DNA of 64,000 bases from CAVWNR01 sp963756525 (GTDB taxonomy: Bacteria > Actinomycetota > Actinomycetes > Mycobacteriales > Jatrophihabitantaceae), in contig CAVWNR010000003.1 in assembly GCA_963756525.1 (NCBI GenBank), positions 62,001-126,000 of the forward strand, written 5' to 3'. The number at the start of each line of letters is the position of its first letter. The first letter of the stretch is position 1. The notes under the pieces are model-generated. The model saw only the letters and a program-made list of their open reading frames with translations. It did no database searches and had not been told where the DNA came from. Positions 26,017 through 34,353 of this stretch are shown here, piece after piece. The position numbers and the translations under genes are program-made.

Positions 26017-27405
26017 ATGCCCGATTCTTGGGCCAGTGGGCTCGATCTGTTCGTCCAGACCACCGGGACGCGCCGGCGCGCCGGCCTGGAGGACGGCCTG
26101 CGCAGCGCGATCCAGACGCGCCGCTTGGCCGCGGGCACCCAGCTGCCCTCCACCCGGGTGCTTGCCCAGGACCTCGGAGTGGCCCGGGGCACCGTGGCCG
26201 CGGCCTATGACCAACTGGTCGCCGAGGGGTACTTGCTCGCCCGTCCCCGCGCGGGCACCCGGGTGGCCGATCTGGGTCCGCTCAGTCAACCGGTGGCGGA
26301 TCGGCGCGCGCCGCGTCCGAACCGGCTCGACCTGCGGCCCGGCACGCCGGATGTGGCCTCGTTCCCGGTCGCCGAATGGCTGCGCTGCGCTCGCCGTGCG
26401 CTGGCACAAGCACCGGTGACGGCGTTCGGCTACGGCGACCTGCGCGGACGGTACCGGCTGCGCGCCGCGCTGGCCGACTACCTGGGCCGCACCCGCGGCG
26501 TGCAAGCGCGACCGGAGCAGATCGTGATCACCTCCGGCGCGACCCAGGCCCTGTCGTTGCTTGCCATCGCTCTCACCGCAGCCGGCCGCGGCTCGATCGC
26601 GCTGGAGAACCCGGGCTTCAACTTCCATCGCGGCCTCGTGCGCCAGACCGCACACGCGGTGGTCCCGATACCGGTCGACCCGCAGGGAGCCACCACCGAG
26701 CAGCTCGCCGACGCCGCCGCGGTCGTGCTCACCCCGGCACACCAATACCCGACCGGCGTCACCATGCACCCGGCACGCCGACACGCGTTCATCGCGTGGG
26801 CCCGAGCCACGGACGGGCTGATCATCGAGGACGACTACGACGGCGAGTTCCGCTACGACCGCCAGCCCGTCGGAGCATTGCAGGGCATTGCCCCTGACCG
26901 CGTTGCCTACATCGGGACCGCGTCGAAGACCCTCGGCCCGGGCCTGCGCCTGGGCTGGATGGTGCTCCCAGATCAGCTCACCGCGCCGGTGATCACCGCC
27001 AAGCAGTACACGGACCTGAGCACCGACGCGATCACCCAGCTGACGTTCCACGAGATGCTCACCAGCCACGGCTACGACCGCCATGTCCGCGCCATGCGCC
27101 GGCGGTACCAGAGGCGACGGGACGTGCTGATCAGCACGCTCGACCGCGTGCGCCCGCATCTGATCACCGGAATCTCCGCCGGCCTGCAGGCACTAGTCCG
27201 CCTACCCGGCGGTGGCCCGACCGAGGCGGAGATCATCGAGCTGGCCGCCGCGGAAGGGCTCACCCTCGAGGGGCTGGGCCCGCACTGGCACGAGGGCACC
27301 GCCGCCGCGCAGGGGCTGGTCGTCGGCTTCGCGCGACCGTCGGAGCAGGCCTATCCGGCGGCGGTGAACCTGCTCGCCCGCTTGCTTCGCCGTGCGCTCG
27401 GCTGA
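26017..27405 (+). CDS. MocR/PdxR-type regulator (GntR domain fused to aminotransferase)
   Basis: A 462-residue regulator. Residues 15-80 are a GntR winged helix (LPSTRVLAQDLGVARGTVAAAYDQL), and about 105-460 are a fold-type I aminotransferase domain. The PLP lysine is Lys304 in TASKTLGPGLRLGW. EDDYDGEFRYDR near 270 is the conserved PLP-pyridine block. The ATG has no good ribosome-binding site. It faces away from the AhpD-like gene, and regulators of this kind usually control their divergent neighbour. The effector may be a vitamin B6 form or an amino compound. Confidence 0.9.
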   Translation: MPDSWASGLDLFVQTTGTRRRAGLEDGLRSAIQTRRLAAGTQLPSTRVLAQDLGVARGTVAAAYDQLVAEGYLLARPRAGTRVADLGPLSQPVADRRAPRPNRLDLRPGTPDVASFPVAEWLRCARRALAQAPVTAFGYGDLRGRYRLRAALADYLGRTRGVQARPEQIVITSGATQALSLLAIALTAAGRGSIALENPGFNFHRGLVRQTAHAVVPIPVDPQGATTEQLADAAAVVLTPAHQYPTGVTMHPARRHAFIAWARATDGLIIEDDYDGEFRYDRQPVGALQGIAPDRVAYIGTASKTLGPGLRLGWMVLPDQLTAPVITAKQYTDLSTDAITQLTFHEMLTSHGYDRHVRAMRRRYQRRRDVLISTLDRVRPHLITGISAGLQALVRLPGGGPTEAEIIELAAAEGLTLEGLGPHWHEGTAAAQGLVVGFARPSEQAYPAAVNLLARLLRRALG

Positions 27406-27477
27406 GAACGAGACGGTACGTTGGCCCCGCGGGCGCGGCCCGGCAGGTGTCTCGGTGCTCGGCAAGGAGGTGTCAGG

Positions 27478-28290
27478 GTGCGGGTCGAGATGAACGGCGT
27501 CGGGATCGAGTACGACGTCGCAGGCGAGGGCACGCCGGTGGTGCTGCTGCATGGCTTTCCCGACAGCGGGCGGGTCTGGCGCCGGCAGGTGCCCGCACTG
27601 CGCGATGCCGGGCTGCAGGTGATCGTGCCCGACCTGCGCGGCTACGGGCGATCGGACAAGCCGGCAGCTGTCGAGGCGTATTCCATGTCGCAGCTCGTCG
27701 GCGACGTCGTGGGCGTGCTGGACCAACAGGGCGTGTCCCGCGCGCACGTGGTCGGCCACGACTGGGGCGCCGCGCTCGCGTGGGCGCTGGCCGCGCACCT
27801 ACCGGAACGGGTGGATCATCTGGCCGTGCTCTCCGTCGGACATCCCGCCGCGTTCGCCGCGGCGGGGTTCGGACAGCGGGCGAGGTCGTGGTACATGCTG
27901 TTGTTCCAGTTCCGCGGCATCGCCGAGCGGTGGCTCTCCGACAACGACTGGGCGAACTTCCGGCTCTGGGCCAGGCACCCCGATGCCGACGAGGTGATCG
28001 CCGGATTCCAGGCTCCCGGCTCGCTCACCGCCGCGCTGAACTGGTACCGGGCGAACGTCCCACCGGAGTCGCTACTGGTGGGGCGGCCGACGATGCCCGC
28101 GGTGCAGGCGCCGACGATGGGGGTGTGGAGCGACGGCGACCTCGCCCTCACCGAGGCCCAGATGACCGGGTCGAGCGAGCAGGTACGTGGCCCGTGGCGC
28201 TACGAGCGGGTATCCGGCGTCGGGCACTGGCTGCAGCTGGAAGAGCCCGAGATCGTCAACCGGCTGCTCGTCGACTTCCTGACCTCGTGA
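27478..28290 (+). CDS. alpha/beta hydrolase, epoxide-hydrolase-like
   Basis: A 270-residue alpha/beta hydrolase. The oxyanion block is HGFPDS (near 24), the nucleophile is Asp95 in GHDWG, the acid is probably Asp in WSDGD (near 220), and the base is His in GVGHWLQ (near 245). An aspartate nucleophile points to an epoxide hydrolase or haloalkane-dehalogenase-like enzyme rather than an esterase. GTG at 27478 is chosen because AAGGAGG stands seven bases before it. It follows the MocR gene by 72 bp and may be read through from it. Confidence 0.88.
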   Translation: MRVEMNGVGIEYDVAGEGTPVVLLHGFPDSGRVWRRQVPALRDAGLQVIVPDLRGYGRSDKPAAVEAYSMSQLVGDVVGVLDQQGVSRAHVVGHDWGAALAWALAAHLPERVDHLAVLSVGHPAAFAAAGFGQRARSWYMLLFQFRGIAERWLSDNDWANFRLWARHPDADEVIAGFQAPGSLTAALNWYRANVPPESLLVGRPTMPAVQAPTMGVWSDGDLALTEAQMTGSSEQVRGPWRYERVSGVGHWLQLEEPEIVNRLLVDFLTS

Positions 28291-28303
28291 CGCGGCGGGA
28301 CTC

Positions 28304-29255
28304 TCACTCGGCTTTCTGACGGGCGCGCGCCCGTCGTTTGCCCTCGTGCATTGCTTGCACGCGTGCAATCGGAATCTCCTGGCCTTCGGCGATCAGGTGT
28401 TCCGGCAGCTGCTGCGGTTCGGGCATCAGGCGGGTCCACGGGTCGGACGCAGAGACGAGATCCGGCACGGTGCGCATCGTGAAGTCGCGCGGCGTGATCC
28501 GGTCCAGATCCGGCCAGGCCACCGGGAACGACACCGGTACGCCGGCGCGCACGCGCGGGCTGTAGGCCGCCACGACGGTGGCCCCGCCGGCGCGCGTGGA
28601 GTCGAGAAAAACCTTGCCGTCCCGGTCGGTGCGTACGAACGCGGTGGTGGCCAGTGCCGGCTCGAGCCGTTCGGCGCGGGCAGCCAGCGCGCGAGTGGGC
28701 GCCGCGACCTGCTCGGTCGTCGCCGCAGCGACCGGGACGAGGACGTGCAGGCCCTTGGCGCCGCTCGTCTTCACCGCGGCTTCCAGTCCGGCGTCGGTCA
28801 GTGCCGCGCACCAGCTGGGCGGCGCGCACGGCCAGATCGAACGCCCCGCCGTCGGGCGGATCGATGTCGAGCACCAGGTGCGTCGGCCGGTCCCGGTCCT
28901 CGACCCGGAAGAGCGTGGGGTGGTACTCGATGGCGCGCTGGTTGGCGAACCACAGCAACGTGCGCCGGTCGTTGCACAGTGCGTAGGAGATCGTCCGCTT
29001 CGACGCCTCGGCCCACACCGGGACGGTCGAAACCCACCCCGGGGTGTACTTCGGCACGTTCTTCTGCATGAACGGCGCCTGCCCGCGCAGGTTGCGCACG
29101 ACCGAGAGCGGCCGGTCGCGAAGTTGCGTGATGATCCGGTCGGCGACCGCGTCCAGGTAGTCGACTAGCTGCCGCTTGCTGGCCTCCGCGCCGTCGAACA
29201 GGGTTTGGTCGAGGTTGGTCAGCGCGACGCCGTCACGTACCTCGTCGATGCCCAT
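28304..29255 (-). pseudogene. LigD-type polymerase/primase domain gene, broken by a frameshift
   Basis: A free-standing LigD polymerase domain, an archaeo-eukaryotic primase relative used in Ku-dependent end joining. The first 150 codons match well, with VLDIDPPDG holding two metal-binding aspartates. Similarity then moves to another frame, where it continues from a TDAGLEAAVKTSGAKG-like block to the end, including WPDLDRITPRDF. The break is near 28806: one base too many, or two too few, at a GCGC run. Corrected, the protein would be about 317 residues, the normal size. No ku or ligase gene is nearby. Either a real pseudogene or an assembly error. Confidence 0.8.
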
Positions 29256-29260
29256 GATGC

Positions 29261-29309
29261 GATGATCTTAGGCTTGTGACGGCTCAGCGAACGTAACCCG
29301 TAGATCATC
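29261..29309. repeat. 49-bp dispersed palindromic element, copy A
   Basis: It begins gatgatct and ends agatcatc, perfect 8-bp arms, with a CTCAGCGA core. It matches the element at 62318-62366 at 35 of 49 positions without gaps. It lies between the LigD-like gene and the SARP gene and overlaps the SARP stop codon, so it can act as that gene's terminator. Confidence 0.7.
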
Positions 29310-32300
29310 GGGGTTGGGTTGGCCGGCTGAGCTGCTCGTAGAGGGCGCGGGTCTGCGCGGCCGGCGCGACGCCGAGCTCGGCGCGCAGCCGGTCGGCCAG
29401 TTGCCGGTACAGCTGAGCGGCTTGGCCGGTCTCGCCGGCGCGCACGAGCGCGGTCATCAGGTGCCGGTGCGCGGACTCGTCGAAGGGGTCATGCGCGACA
29501 CCGCGCCGGTAGACGTCGATGGCCTCGTGGACTCGGCCCGCGGCGAGGAGCAGGCGCCCTGCGCTGGCGAGTGCGCCGGCGAAGGCCGCCGCCAGTTCAG
29601 CGCGGCGCGGGAGCAGCCACTCGGCGTCGGGAAGGCCGGTGCCGAGCTCGCCCTGATAGACGTCGATCGCTCGTTGCAGGTGGGGCAGCGCGGCGGCCGC
29701 CGGGCGGGCCTGCCGGGCGGCGGCGAGGGCCTCCTCGAAGATCTCCAGGTCGCACCAGTGATCGCGCCGGCGATCGACGCTGTAGCGGCCGGCGGAGAAG
29801 GTCACCCAGCCGGGATCGCCGAGGGCGCGGCGCAGGTCGCGCAGCGCGGTGTGGAATGCGTTGCGCAGTTGCGATCCGGCGAGGTCGGGCCAGAGCGCCA
29901 GGCCGATCTCCGCCTTGCTCTGCGGGGGCAACGCGAGCAGCAGGAAGAGCAGCTCGCGGGGTTTGGCGTAGCCGAAGTCGGCCGGGGTGAGCAGCCGTCG
30001 CCCGAGGTGCACCGTGGTATCGCCGAGTACCCGGACGCGCAGCTGGTCAGGCTGGGTGGTGCGGGCGCGGGTTTCGGCCAGCTGCGGCTCGACTGGCTGC
30101 CGGGGGGTGTCGGCGGTGTCGGCGGTGTCGGCGAGCAGGTCGTCCAGCACGGCGGTCTGGCCGTGCGCCCAGGCGCGGGCGAACTCGTCGGCGCCCATCC
30201 GGGCCCGGGCAGTGGCGTCGACGCGATCGTGGTCCGGGCGTTCACAGGGCGCGAGGTCGGTGCCGATCTCGGCGCGAATCGCCGCGGCGGCGGCGAGCAG
30301 CGCGACGGCGCGAGCGTCGTCGCCGCGGGCCTGGGCACAGGCCGCCAAGTCATCGAGCACGCTCGCCATGCGCCATCGGTCGCCGAGCGCGCGGTGCCGG
30401 GCGAGCGCTTCCCGCAACAGTGCTCCGGCCGCGCAGTCGCCGCGGCGCAGCGCGAGCAGACCGAGCTCATGGGCGGTCCAGGCGATTCCCTCGCGGTAGC
30501 GAAGATGCTGCGCATTGCTGCGGCCCTGGGTGAGCAGGTCGGCCGCGGTGCCCAGTTCGCCCTGGTACTGGGCGACGGTGCCCAGGCTGAGCAGCGACCA
30601 GGCAATGCCTTCGCCGTCGCCGAGCCGCCGGAACGCGGTGAGCGCGTGCTGGCATTCGCGGGTCGCGTCCGCCCAATGTCCTTGTAGCCAGGCGACGAAG
30701 CCGAGATAGCCGTGGCATTGGGCGATCCGCAGTTCGGCACCGTCCTGTTCGGCCAGCCGCAGGCTCTCCCGGTGCAAAGTCTCGGCACGGGGATAGCGTC
30801 CCCGCTCCCGGGCGACGCAACCGAGGATTTGCAGCGCAGCGGCGACGCCAGCACGGTCACCGGCCTCTTCGTAGCGAAGCCGGGCGGCCTCCAGTCGCCT
30901 GACCGCGGCCGGGTAGTCGCATTGCAGGTGCGCGAGCGAGCCGCTGCCGAGCAGCGCCTTGGCCCGCAGCGCCGGCGGGGCGTCCGACTCGACGGTGGCC
31001 GCCCAGTCCAGCCACCGCCGGCCTTCGGCGTAGTGGCCGCGCAGCGCGCAGAGCCGGGACAGGCCGGCGGCGAGCCGCAGCCCGGCGATCGGCGGCGGGC
31101 TGTGCGCCGCCGCGAACGCCAGGGCGGCCCGCAGGTTGTTTCCCTCGAGCTCCAGCCGGTCCAGTTCGGCCACCTGGCCCGGTCCGGTGAGCAGCGGTTC
31201 GGCCTGCTCAACCTGATCGGCGTAGTGCGCCAGATGAGCCGTGGCGACGGCGGGCTCCTCGCCCGATGCGGCCAGCCGTCGGCGCGCGTACCGACGCACC
31301 GGGCCGAGCAACCCGTAACGCATCTGCTCGCCGGCCGGGCGCGCGGTGAGCAGCGAGCGGTCGACCAGCCGCGTGATCAAATCGACGATCGCAGCTGGTG
31401 CGATCTCAGCGCCGGCTGCTACCGCTTGCGCAGCGGGCAGATCGAACTCGCCGGGGAAGACGCCCAGGCGGCGGAAGACGATCCGTTCCGGCTCGCTGAG
31501 CAGGTCGTGGCTCCAGTCGAGCGTGGCCCGCAGGCTCTGCTGCCGCGCCGGCGTGCCGCGCGCCGTGCCGGACAGCAGCGCGGGGTTGCCGTCCAGGCCT
31601 GCGGTGATCTCGGCCACCGAGAGCGTCCGCACTCGCGCCGCGGCCAGTTCGATGGCCAGTGGCAGGCCGCCGAGCCTGCGGCAGAGCCGAGCCAGCGCCG
31701 CGGCGTTCTCGTCGGTGATCCGAAACGCGGGCAGCGCGGCCTGCGCGCGCAGCTCGAACAACCGGACGGCCGGCCAGCTGCGAACCGCAGCCGTCGTCAC
31801 GTCACGGGACGGCAGCTCCAGCGGCGCGACCGGCCAGACCAACTCACCTTCGACGGCCAGCGGTTCCCGGCTGGTGGCAAGCACCCGCAGCCGCGGGCAG
31901 CCGTCGAGCAGCTCGTCGACCAGCTCGGCGGCTGCGCTGAGCAGGTGCTCGCAGTTGTCGAGCGCGATGACTAGCGGTGCGTCGCGGAGACGCTCCACGA
32001 TCGCCCGCACCGGACTCGCGTCGGCCCGGCTCGGCACGCCCAGGCTGGTGCGCACGGTGTCGGCGACCAGCTGCGGTTCGGCGACGTCGGCCAGTTCCAC
32101 CCACGCGACGCCGGCCGGCGCCGCGAGATCTGCGGCAGCGGCGAGCGCGAGGCGGGTCTTGCCCGCCCCACCCGGCCCGGTGAGCGTGACGAGCCGGGAT
32201 CGGCCGACCGCCGCGAGCACGCCGGCCAGATCGTCCTCGCGCCCCACAAGCTCGGTGCGCGGCACGGGCCGGGCGGCAGCGTTGCCGATGTGATCCACGC

Positions 32301-32313
32301 CCCGGTCCGCCAT
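29305..32313 (-). CDS. STAND ATPase-TPR-SARP regulator with SARP domain at the C-terminus
   Basis: A 1002-residue regulator. The NB-ARC-like ATPase comes first: Walker A GPGGAGKT near residues 45-52, Walker B-like LVIALDNCEHLL near 120. TPR helices fill about 390-760. The OmpR-like winged helix (LRVRVLGDTTVHLGRRLL, about 775 onward) and a BTAD domain close the protein. AfsR-type regulators carry these in the opposite order. The ATG at 32313 is inferred from where similarity starts; its GGAGG is rather close. The gene is divergent from a small NTF2-like gene, a possible target. Confidence 0.88.
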   Translation of the reverse strand: MADRGVDHIGNAAARPVPRTELVGREDDLAGVLAAVGRSRLVTLTGPGGAGKTRLALAAAADLAAPAGVAWVELADVAEPQLVADTVRTSLGVPSRADASPVRAIVERLRDAPLVIALDNCEHLLSAAAELVDELLDGCPRLRVLATSREPLAVEGELVWPVAPLELPSRDVTTAAVRSWPAVRLFELRAQAALPAFRITDENAAALARLCRRLGGLPLAIELAAARVRTLSVAEITAGLDGNPALLSGTARGTPARQQSLRATLDWSHDLLSEPERIVFRRLGVFPGEFDLPAAQAVAAGAEIAPAAIVDLITRLVDRSLLTARPAGEQMRYGLLGPVRRYARRRLAASGEEPAVATAHLAHYADQVEQAEPLLTGPGQVAELDRLELEGNNLRAALAFAAAHSPPPIAGLRLAAGLSRLCALRGHYAEGRRWLDWAATVESDAPPALRAKALLGSGSLAHLQCDYPAAVRRLEAARLRYEEAGDRAGVAAALQILGCVARERGRYPRAETLHRESLRLAEQDGAELRIAQCHGYLGFVAWLQGHWADATRECQHALTAFRRLGDGEGIAWSLLSLGTVAQYQGELGTAADLLTQGRSNAQHLRYREGIAWTAHELGLLALRRGDCAAGALLREALARHRALGDRWRMASVLDDLAACAQARGDDARAVALLAAAAAIRAEIGTDLAPCERPDHDRVDATARARMGADEFARAWAHGQTAVLDDLLADTADTADTPRQPVEPQLAETRARTTQPDQLRVRVLGDTTVHLGRRLLTPADFGYAKPRELLFLLLALPPQSKAEIGLALWPDLAGSQLRNAFHTALRDLRRALGDPGWVTFSAGRYSVDRRRDHWCDLEIFEEALAAARQARPAAAALPHLQRAIDVYQGELGTGLPDAEWLLPRRAELAAAFAGALASAGRLLLAAGRVHEAIDVYRRGVAHDPFDESAHRHLMTALVRAGETGQAAQLYRQLADRLRAELGVAPAAQTRALYEQLSRPTQPR

Positions 32314-32440
32314 GCCCTCCGACCCTGTCGAACGCCGCGCCCGATGCGGGCGGGCGTCAGTCCGCTGGCAGCGTACGCCGCCCCCCGGCGTAGCCCCCAG
32401 CACCGATCGCGACCCTGGCGGACGAGGCGAAGGAGGCCGC

Positions 32441-32866
32441 ATGGGCCGCACCGTGGTCATCGGCGATCAGGCGCTCGAGGTGATCGGGCCGCCGCTCGCG
32501 ACCGGCCCGCAGCAGCTGGGCCGGCTGATCGCTGACGCGCTCGGCGACGGCGACCTGCCCGCTGCGCTCAGCTACTACCAGCCGGATGCGCTGGTCGCCG
32601 GGTCCGGCCGCGCGGTGACCGCCGGCCATCGTCAGCTCGAGCGGATGCTGGCGCGCCTGGTCGACGCTCGCCTCGCCGTCGACGTCCGGGTGGTGCGGCT
32701 GTGGACCACCGGCTCCGTCGCGTTGCTGCACGCCACCTGGACGGCCCGGGGAAGTGACGCGGACGGCGTCGACGTCACGCGGCACGGCCGGGCGTCGGCG
32801 GTCATCTGCCGGGGAACCGACGACGGCTGGCGCGTTGCCGTTCAGGAGCTACGCGTCCACGCGTGA
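32441..32866 (+). CDS. SnoaL/NTF2-like protein
   Basis: A 141-residue cone-shaped alpha+beta protein: helix LGRLIADALGDGDLPAALSYY, then the strand order of SnoaL or DUF4440 proteins, with VALLHATWTARG near 90. There is an unusual 20-residue lead before the domain (VVIGDQALEVIGPPL). AAGGAGG precedes the ATG. It starts 128 bp from the divergent SARP regulator. Members of this fold are cyclases, isomerases or ligand-binding proteins, so no reaction can be assigned. Confidence 0.75.
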   Translation: MGRTVVIGDQALEVIGPPLATGPQQLGRLIADALGDGDLPAALSYYQPDALVAGSGRAVTAGHRQLERMLARLVDARLAVDVRVVRLWTTGSVALLHATWTARGSDADGVDVTRHGRASAVICRGTDDGWRVAVQELRVHA

Positions 32867-32895
32867 TCGCGCGGCGCCCCGTGTTGGCGGCATCA

Positions 32896-33057
32896 GTACC
32901 TGACGACATCGAGGACACCCCCGGCAACGGCAACCAGGGCATCGGCAAGCCTGGACCGCTCAAGCACGACTTCGCCGGATACTGGTCACCCGGGGTCACT
33001 GACGAGCACCGACTCGTATACGCGCATAAGCGAGCACTACGGAGGCGCTTTCATCCT
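32896..33057 (+). pseudogene. YoeB/Txe toxin remnant
   Basis: The conserved C-terminal half of a YoeB/Txe ribonuclease toxin is readable: GIGKPGPLKHDFAGYWS then TDEHRLVY (about 32938-33021). That block is diagnostic of the family. The first 35-40 residues are replaced by unrelated sequence, there is no start codon in a suitable place, and the end (RRRFHP instead of CRYHY) is altered. No YefM antitoxin is adjacent. It is a dead toxin gene at the left edge of the toxin-antitoxin island. Confidence 0.7.
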
Positions 33058-33103
33058 GCGGTGACCGAACGCATCGAAACGCCCGACTCTGCGCGTTCGG
33101 TGG

Positions 33104-33481
33104 TCAGTACGGTGCCTGCAGGCCGGGGAACATCGGGAAGCGCCGGACATTGCGCGTCAGTAGGTGCGAGCCGGTGCGGATGACCGTGGCGGCGATGGCA
33201 AGGTCCGCGCTGTCGATGGTGTGATGACTGGACAGCCACCGTCGACCAAGTGCACCGGCATCTTCGGCCACATCGGCGTCGACGGGATGCCAGCGCAGGA
33301 TCGAGAGCAATGAGCGGGTGGCGTCCTGTTCCGCCGGACGCATTCCGGCGAGCACCTCGAGCCGGGTGATCTCACTGGACTGCAGTGGTGCTGCGACGCG
33401 TTCGCGTTCGAGCACCGCCGCGGCGCCCTCGTGGCCACGCAGATAGTCGATCAGCACCGAGGTGTCGACTAGCGCTGTCAC
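33104..33481 (-). CDS. vapC: VapC-like PIN-domain toxin
   Basis: A 125-residue PIN-domain ribonuclease. The metal-site acids are Asp6 (ALVDTSVLIDYL), Glu near 42 (ITRLEVLAGM), Asp near 92 (IDSADLAIAA) and an Asn near 110 (LLTRNVRRF). The GTG start overlaps the antitoxin stop (GTGA). The pair is typical VapBC and complete, and this toxin is the closest intact neighbour to the YoeB remnant. It presumably cleaves a structured RNA unless held by the antitoxin. Confidence 0.9.
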   Translation of the reverse strand: MTALVDTSVLIDYLRGHEGAAAVLERERVAAPLQSSEITRLEVLAGMRPAEQDATRSLLSILRWHPVDADVAEDAGALGRRWLSSHHTIDSADLAIAATVIRTGSHLLTRNVRRFPMFPGLQAPY

Positions 33482-33729
33482 GAGTTGCGCGCCAGGCGTG
33501 ATCCGGAACGAAGCCGGTCCACCCACTCGGCGCCGTCGAGATCGCGGTCTCGCCATGAGCCAAACGCCTGACGCATGGCGACCAGGTCGTCGTCGCTCGA
33601 CCGTTCCGCGCCGTAGACGGCGCGTACGGCGTCGCGGATGAGAGCGGCGATCGACTTACCGGTGCGCGCCGCTGCGGCGTCGAGGACGCGACGTTCCTCG
33701 CTGGTGAGCGAGATCTGGGTACGCATCAT
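33478..33729 (-). CDS. vapB: VapB antitoxin, ribbon-helix-helix type
   Basis: An 83-residue antitoxin starting MMRTQISLTSEERRVLDAAAARTGKSIAALIRDAV, which covers the whole ribbon-helix-helix domain, followed by a C-terminal toxin-binding tail with the WRDRDLDGAEWVDRLR helix. ATG 33729 is used; the next ATG is one codon later, and there is an in-frame pair six codons upstream. No ribosome-binding site exists because a -10-like TATGCT ends only six bases before, so the message is probably leaderless. A palindrome covers that promoter. Confidence 0.85.
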   Translation of the reverse strand: MMRTQISLTSEERRVLDAAAARTGKSIAALIRDAVRAVYGAERSSDDDLVAMRQAFGSWRDRDLDGAEWVDRLRSGSRLARNS

Positions 33730-33746
33730 GATGTAAGCATACATCA
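33729..33746. promoter_or_regulatory. palindromic operator and -10 region of vapBC
   Basis: A perfect 7-bp inverted repeat, tgatgta and tacatca with four bases between, covers the -10-like TATGCT (33741-33736 on the minus strand) and touches the start codon. This is where a VapB dimer would be expected to bind. Confidence 0.6.
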
Positions 33747-33764
33747 CATAGCGGGTCCGGCTCG

Positions 33765-34181
33765 TCAGGAGGAGTCGATCCGGTCGAGTAGCTGCCGGGG
33801 TGTGATCGCCGGGGGTTCAAGGTCGGCGGCGAGGAGATCGTCGTCTCCGGTGACGATCGTCGCTGCGGTCGTGCCGGCGAGGGCGGCCAGGTAGTCGTCG
33901 TCGGGGTCGCGGACCCGGTGCGGAACCTCGTCCGGTTCGGGGCGCGGATCGCCGTCGCGACCCAGCGCGTCGACGAACGCGATGGCGTCGTCGAGGGTGA
34001 TCCAGCGGCAGAACTCGGCACGGGCGAGCACCGCGGCCAATTCGTCGAGGAGGTGCTGGCTGACCACGGCGATGACCCGCTTCGCAGCGACCACAGCCAC
34101 CACGCGGGCCGGCGTCCCGCGCGGATTGATCAATGCGGAGATCCAGACGTTCGGGTCGATGACGACCCGCGGCTCACTCAG
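33765..34181 (-). CDS. orphan PIN-domain toxin, start codon lost or non-standard
   Basis: A PIN protein of the putative toxin family typified by VVIDPNVWISALINPRG. The frame keeps the first catalytic aspartate in that block and the closing TGDDDLL and TPRQLL motifs, 138 residues if read from CTG at 34181. There is no ATG, GTG or TTG before the catalytic block: a stop lies two codons upstream of the CTG, and the first TTG would remove the block. So it starts at a rare CTG or its start was lost. Its first 23 bp overlap the divergent MazE-like gene. No antitoxin of its own is present. Confidence 0.6.
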   Translation of the reverse strand: MSEPRVVIDPNVWISALINPRGTPARVVAVVAAKRVIAVVSQHLLDELAAVLARAEFCRWITLDDAIAFVDALGRDGDPRPEPDEVPHRVRDPDDDYLAALAGTTAATIVTGDDDLLAADLEPPAITPRQLLDRIDSS

Positions 34182-34353
34182 CGCTCAGCCCGCGCGGCGG
34201 CTCGCTCGCGCAGCCCGCGCGGCGATCCGGCTGCTGCGCGAGCCCGGACTCGAGCAGGACTACGCCGCGGCATGGGAGGAATGGGAGTCCTCCGGCGAGC
34301 AGGCCGCCTGGGAACAGGCCGCCGCCGACGGGCTCGCCGATGCGGCGCGGTGA
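34159..34353 (+). CDS. mazE: MazE-like antitoxin, N-terminally truncated
   Basis: A 64-residue reading frame whose end is the MazF-binding tail of a MazE-type antitoxin: DYAAAWEEWESSGEQAAWE and DGLADAAR. Such proteins normally begin with a ribbon-helix-helix or AbrB DNA-binding domain. Here that part is missing, and the first 20 residues are basic and unlike it. The gene starts on the antisense side of the orphan PIN gene, so the DNA-binding half seems to have been lost when the two loci were joined. It overlaps mazF by 14 bp. It may still neutralise the toxin but could not repress. Confidence 0.6.
   Translation: MTTRGSLSAQPARRLARAARAAIRLLREPGLEQDYAAAWEEWESSGEQAAWEQAAADGLADAAR
34186..34224 (+). 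repeat. 14-bp direct repeat, 25-bp period, inside the MazE-like gene
   Basis: The sequence cagcccgcgcggcg occurs at 34186-34199 and 34211-34224. It lies exactly where the truncated MazE frame begins to look like the family, so it may be a mark of the rearrangement. Confidence 0.55.
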
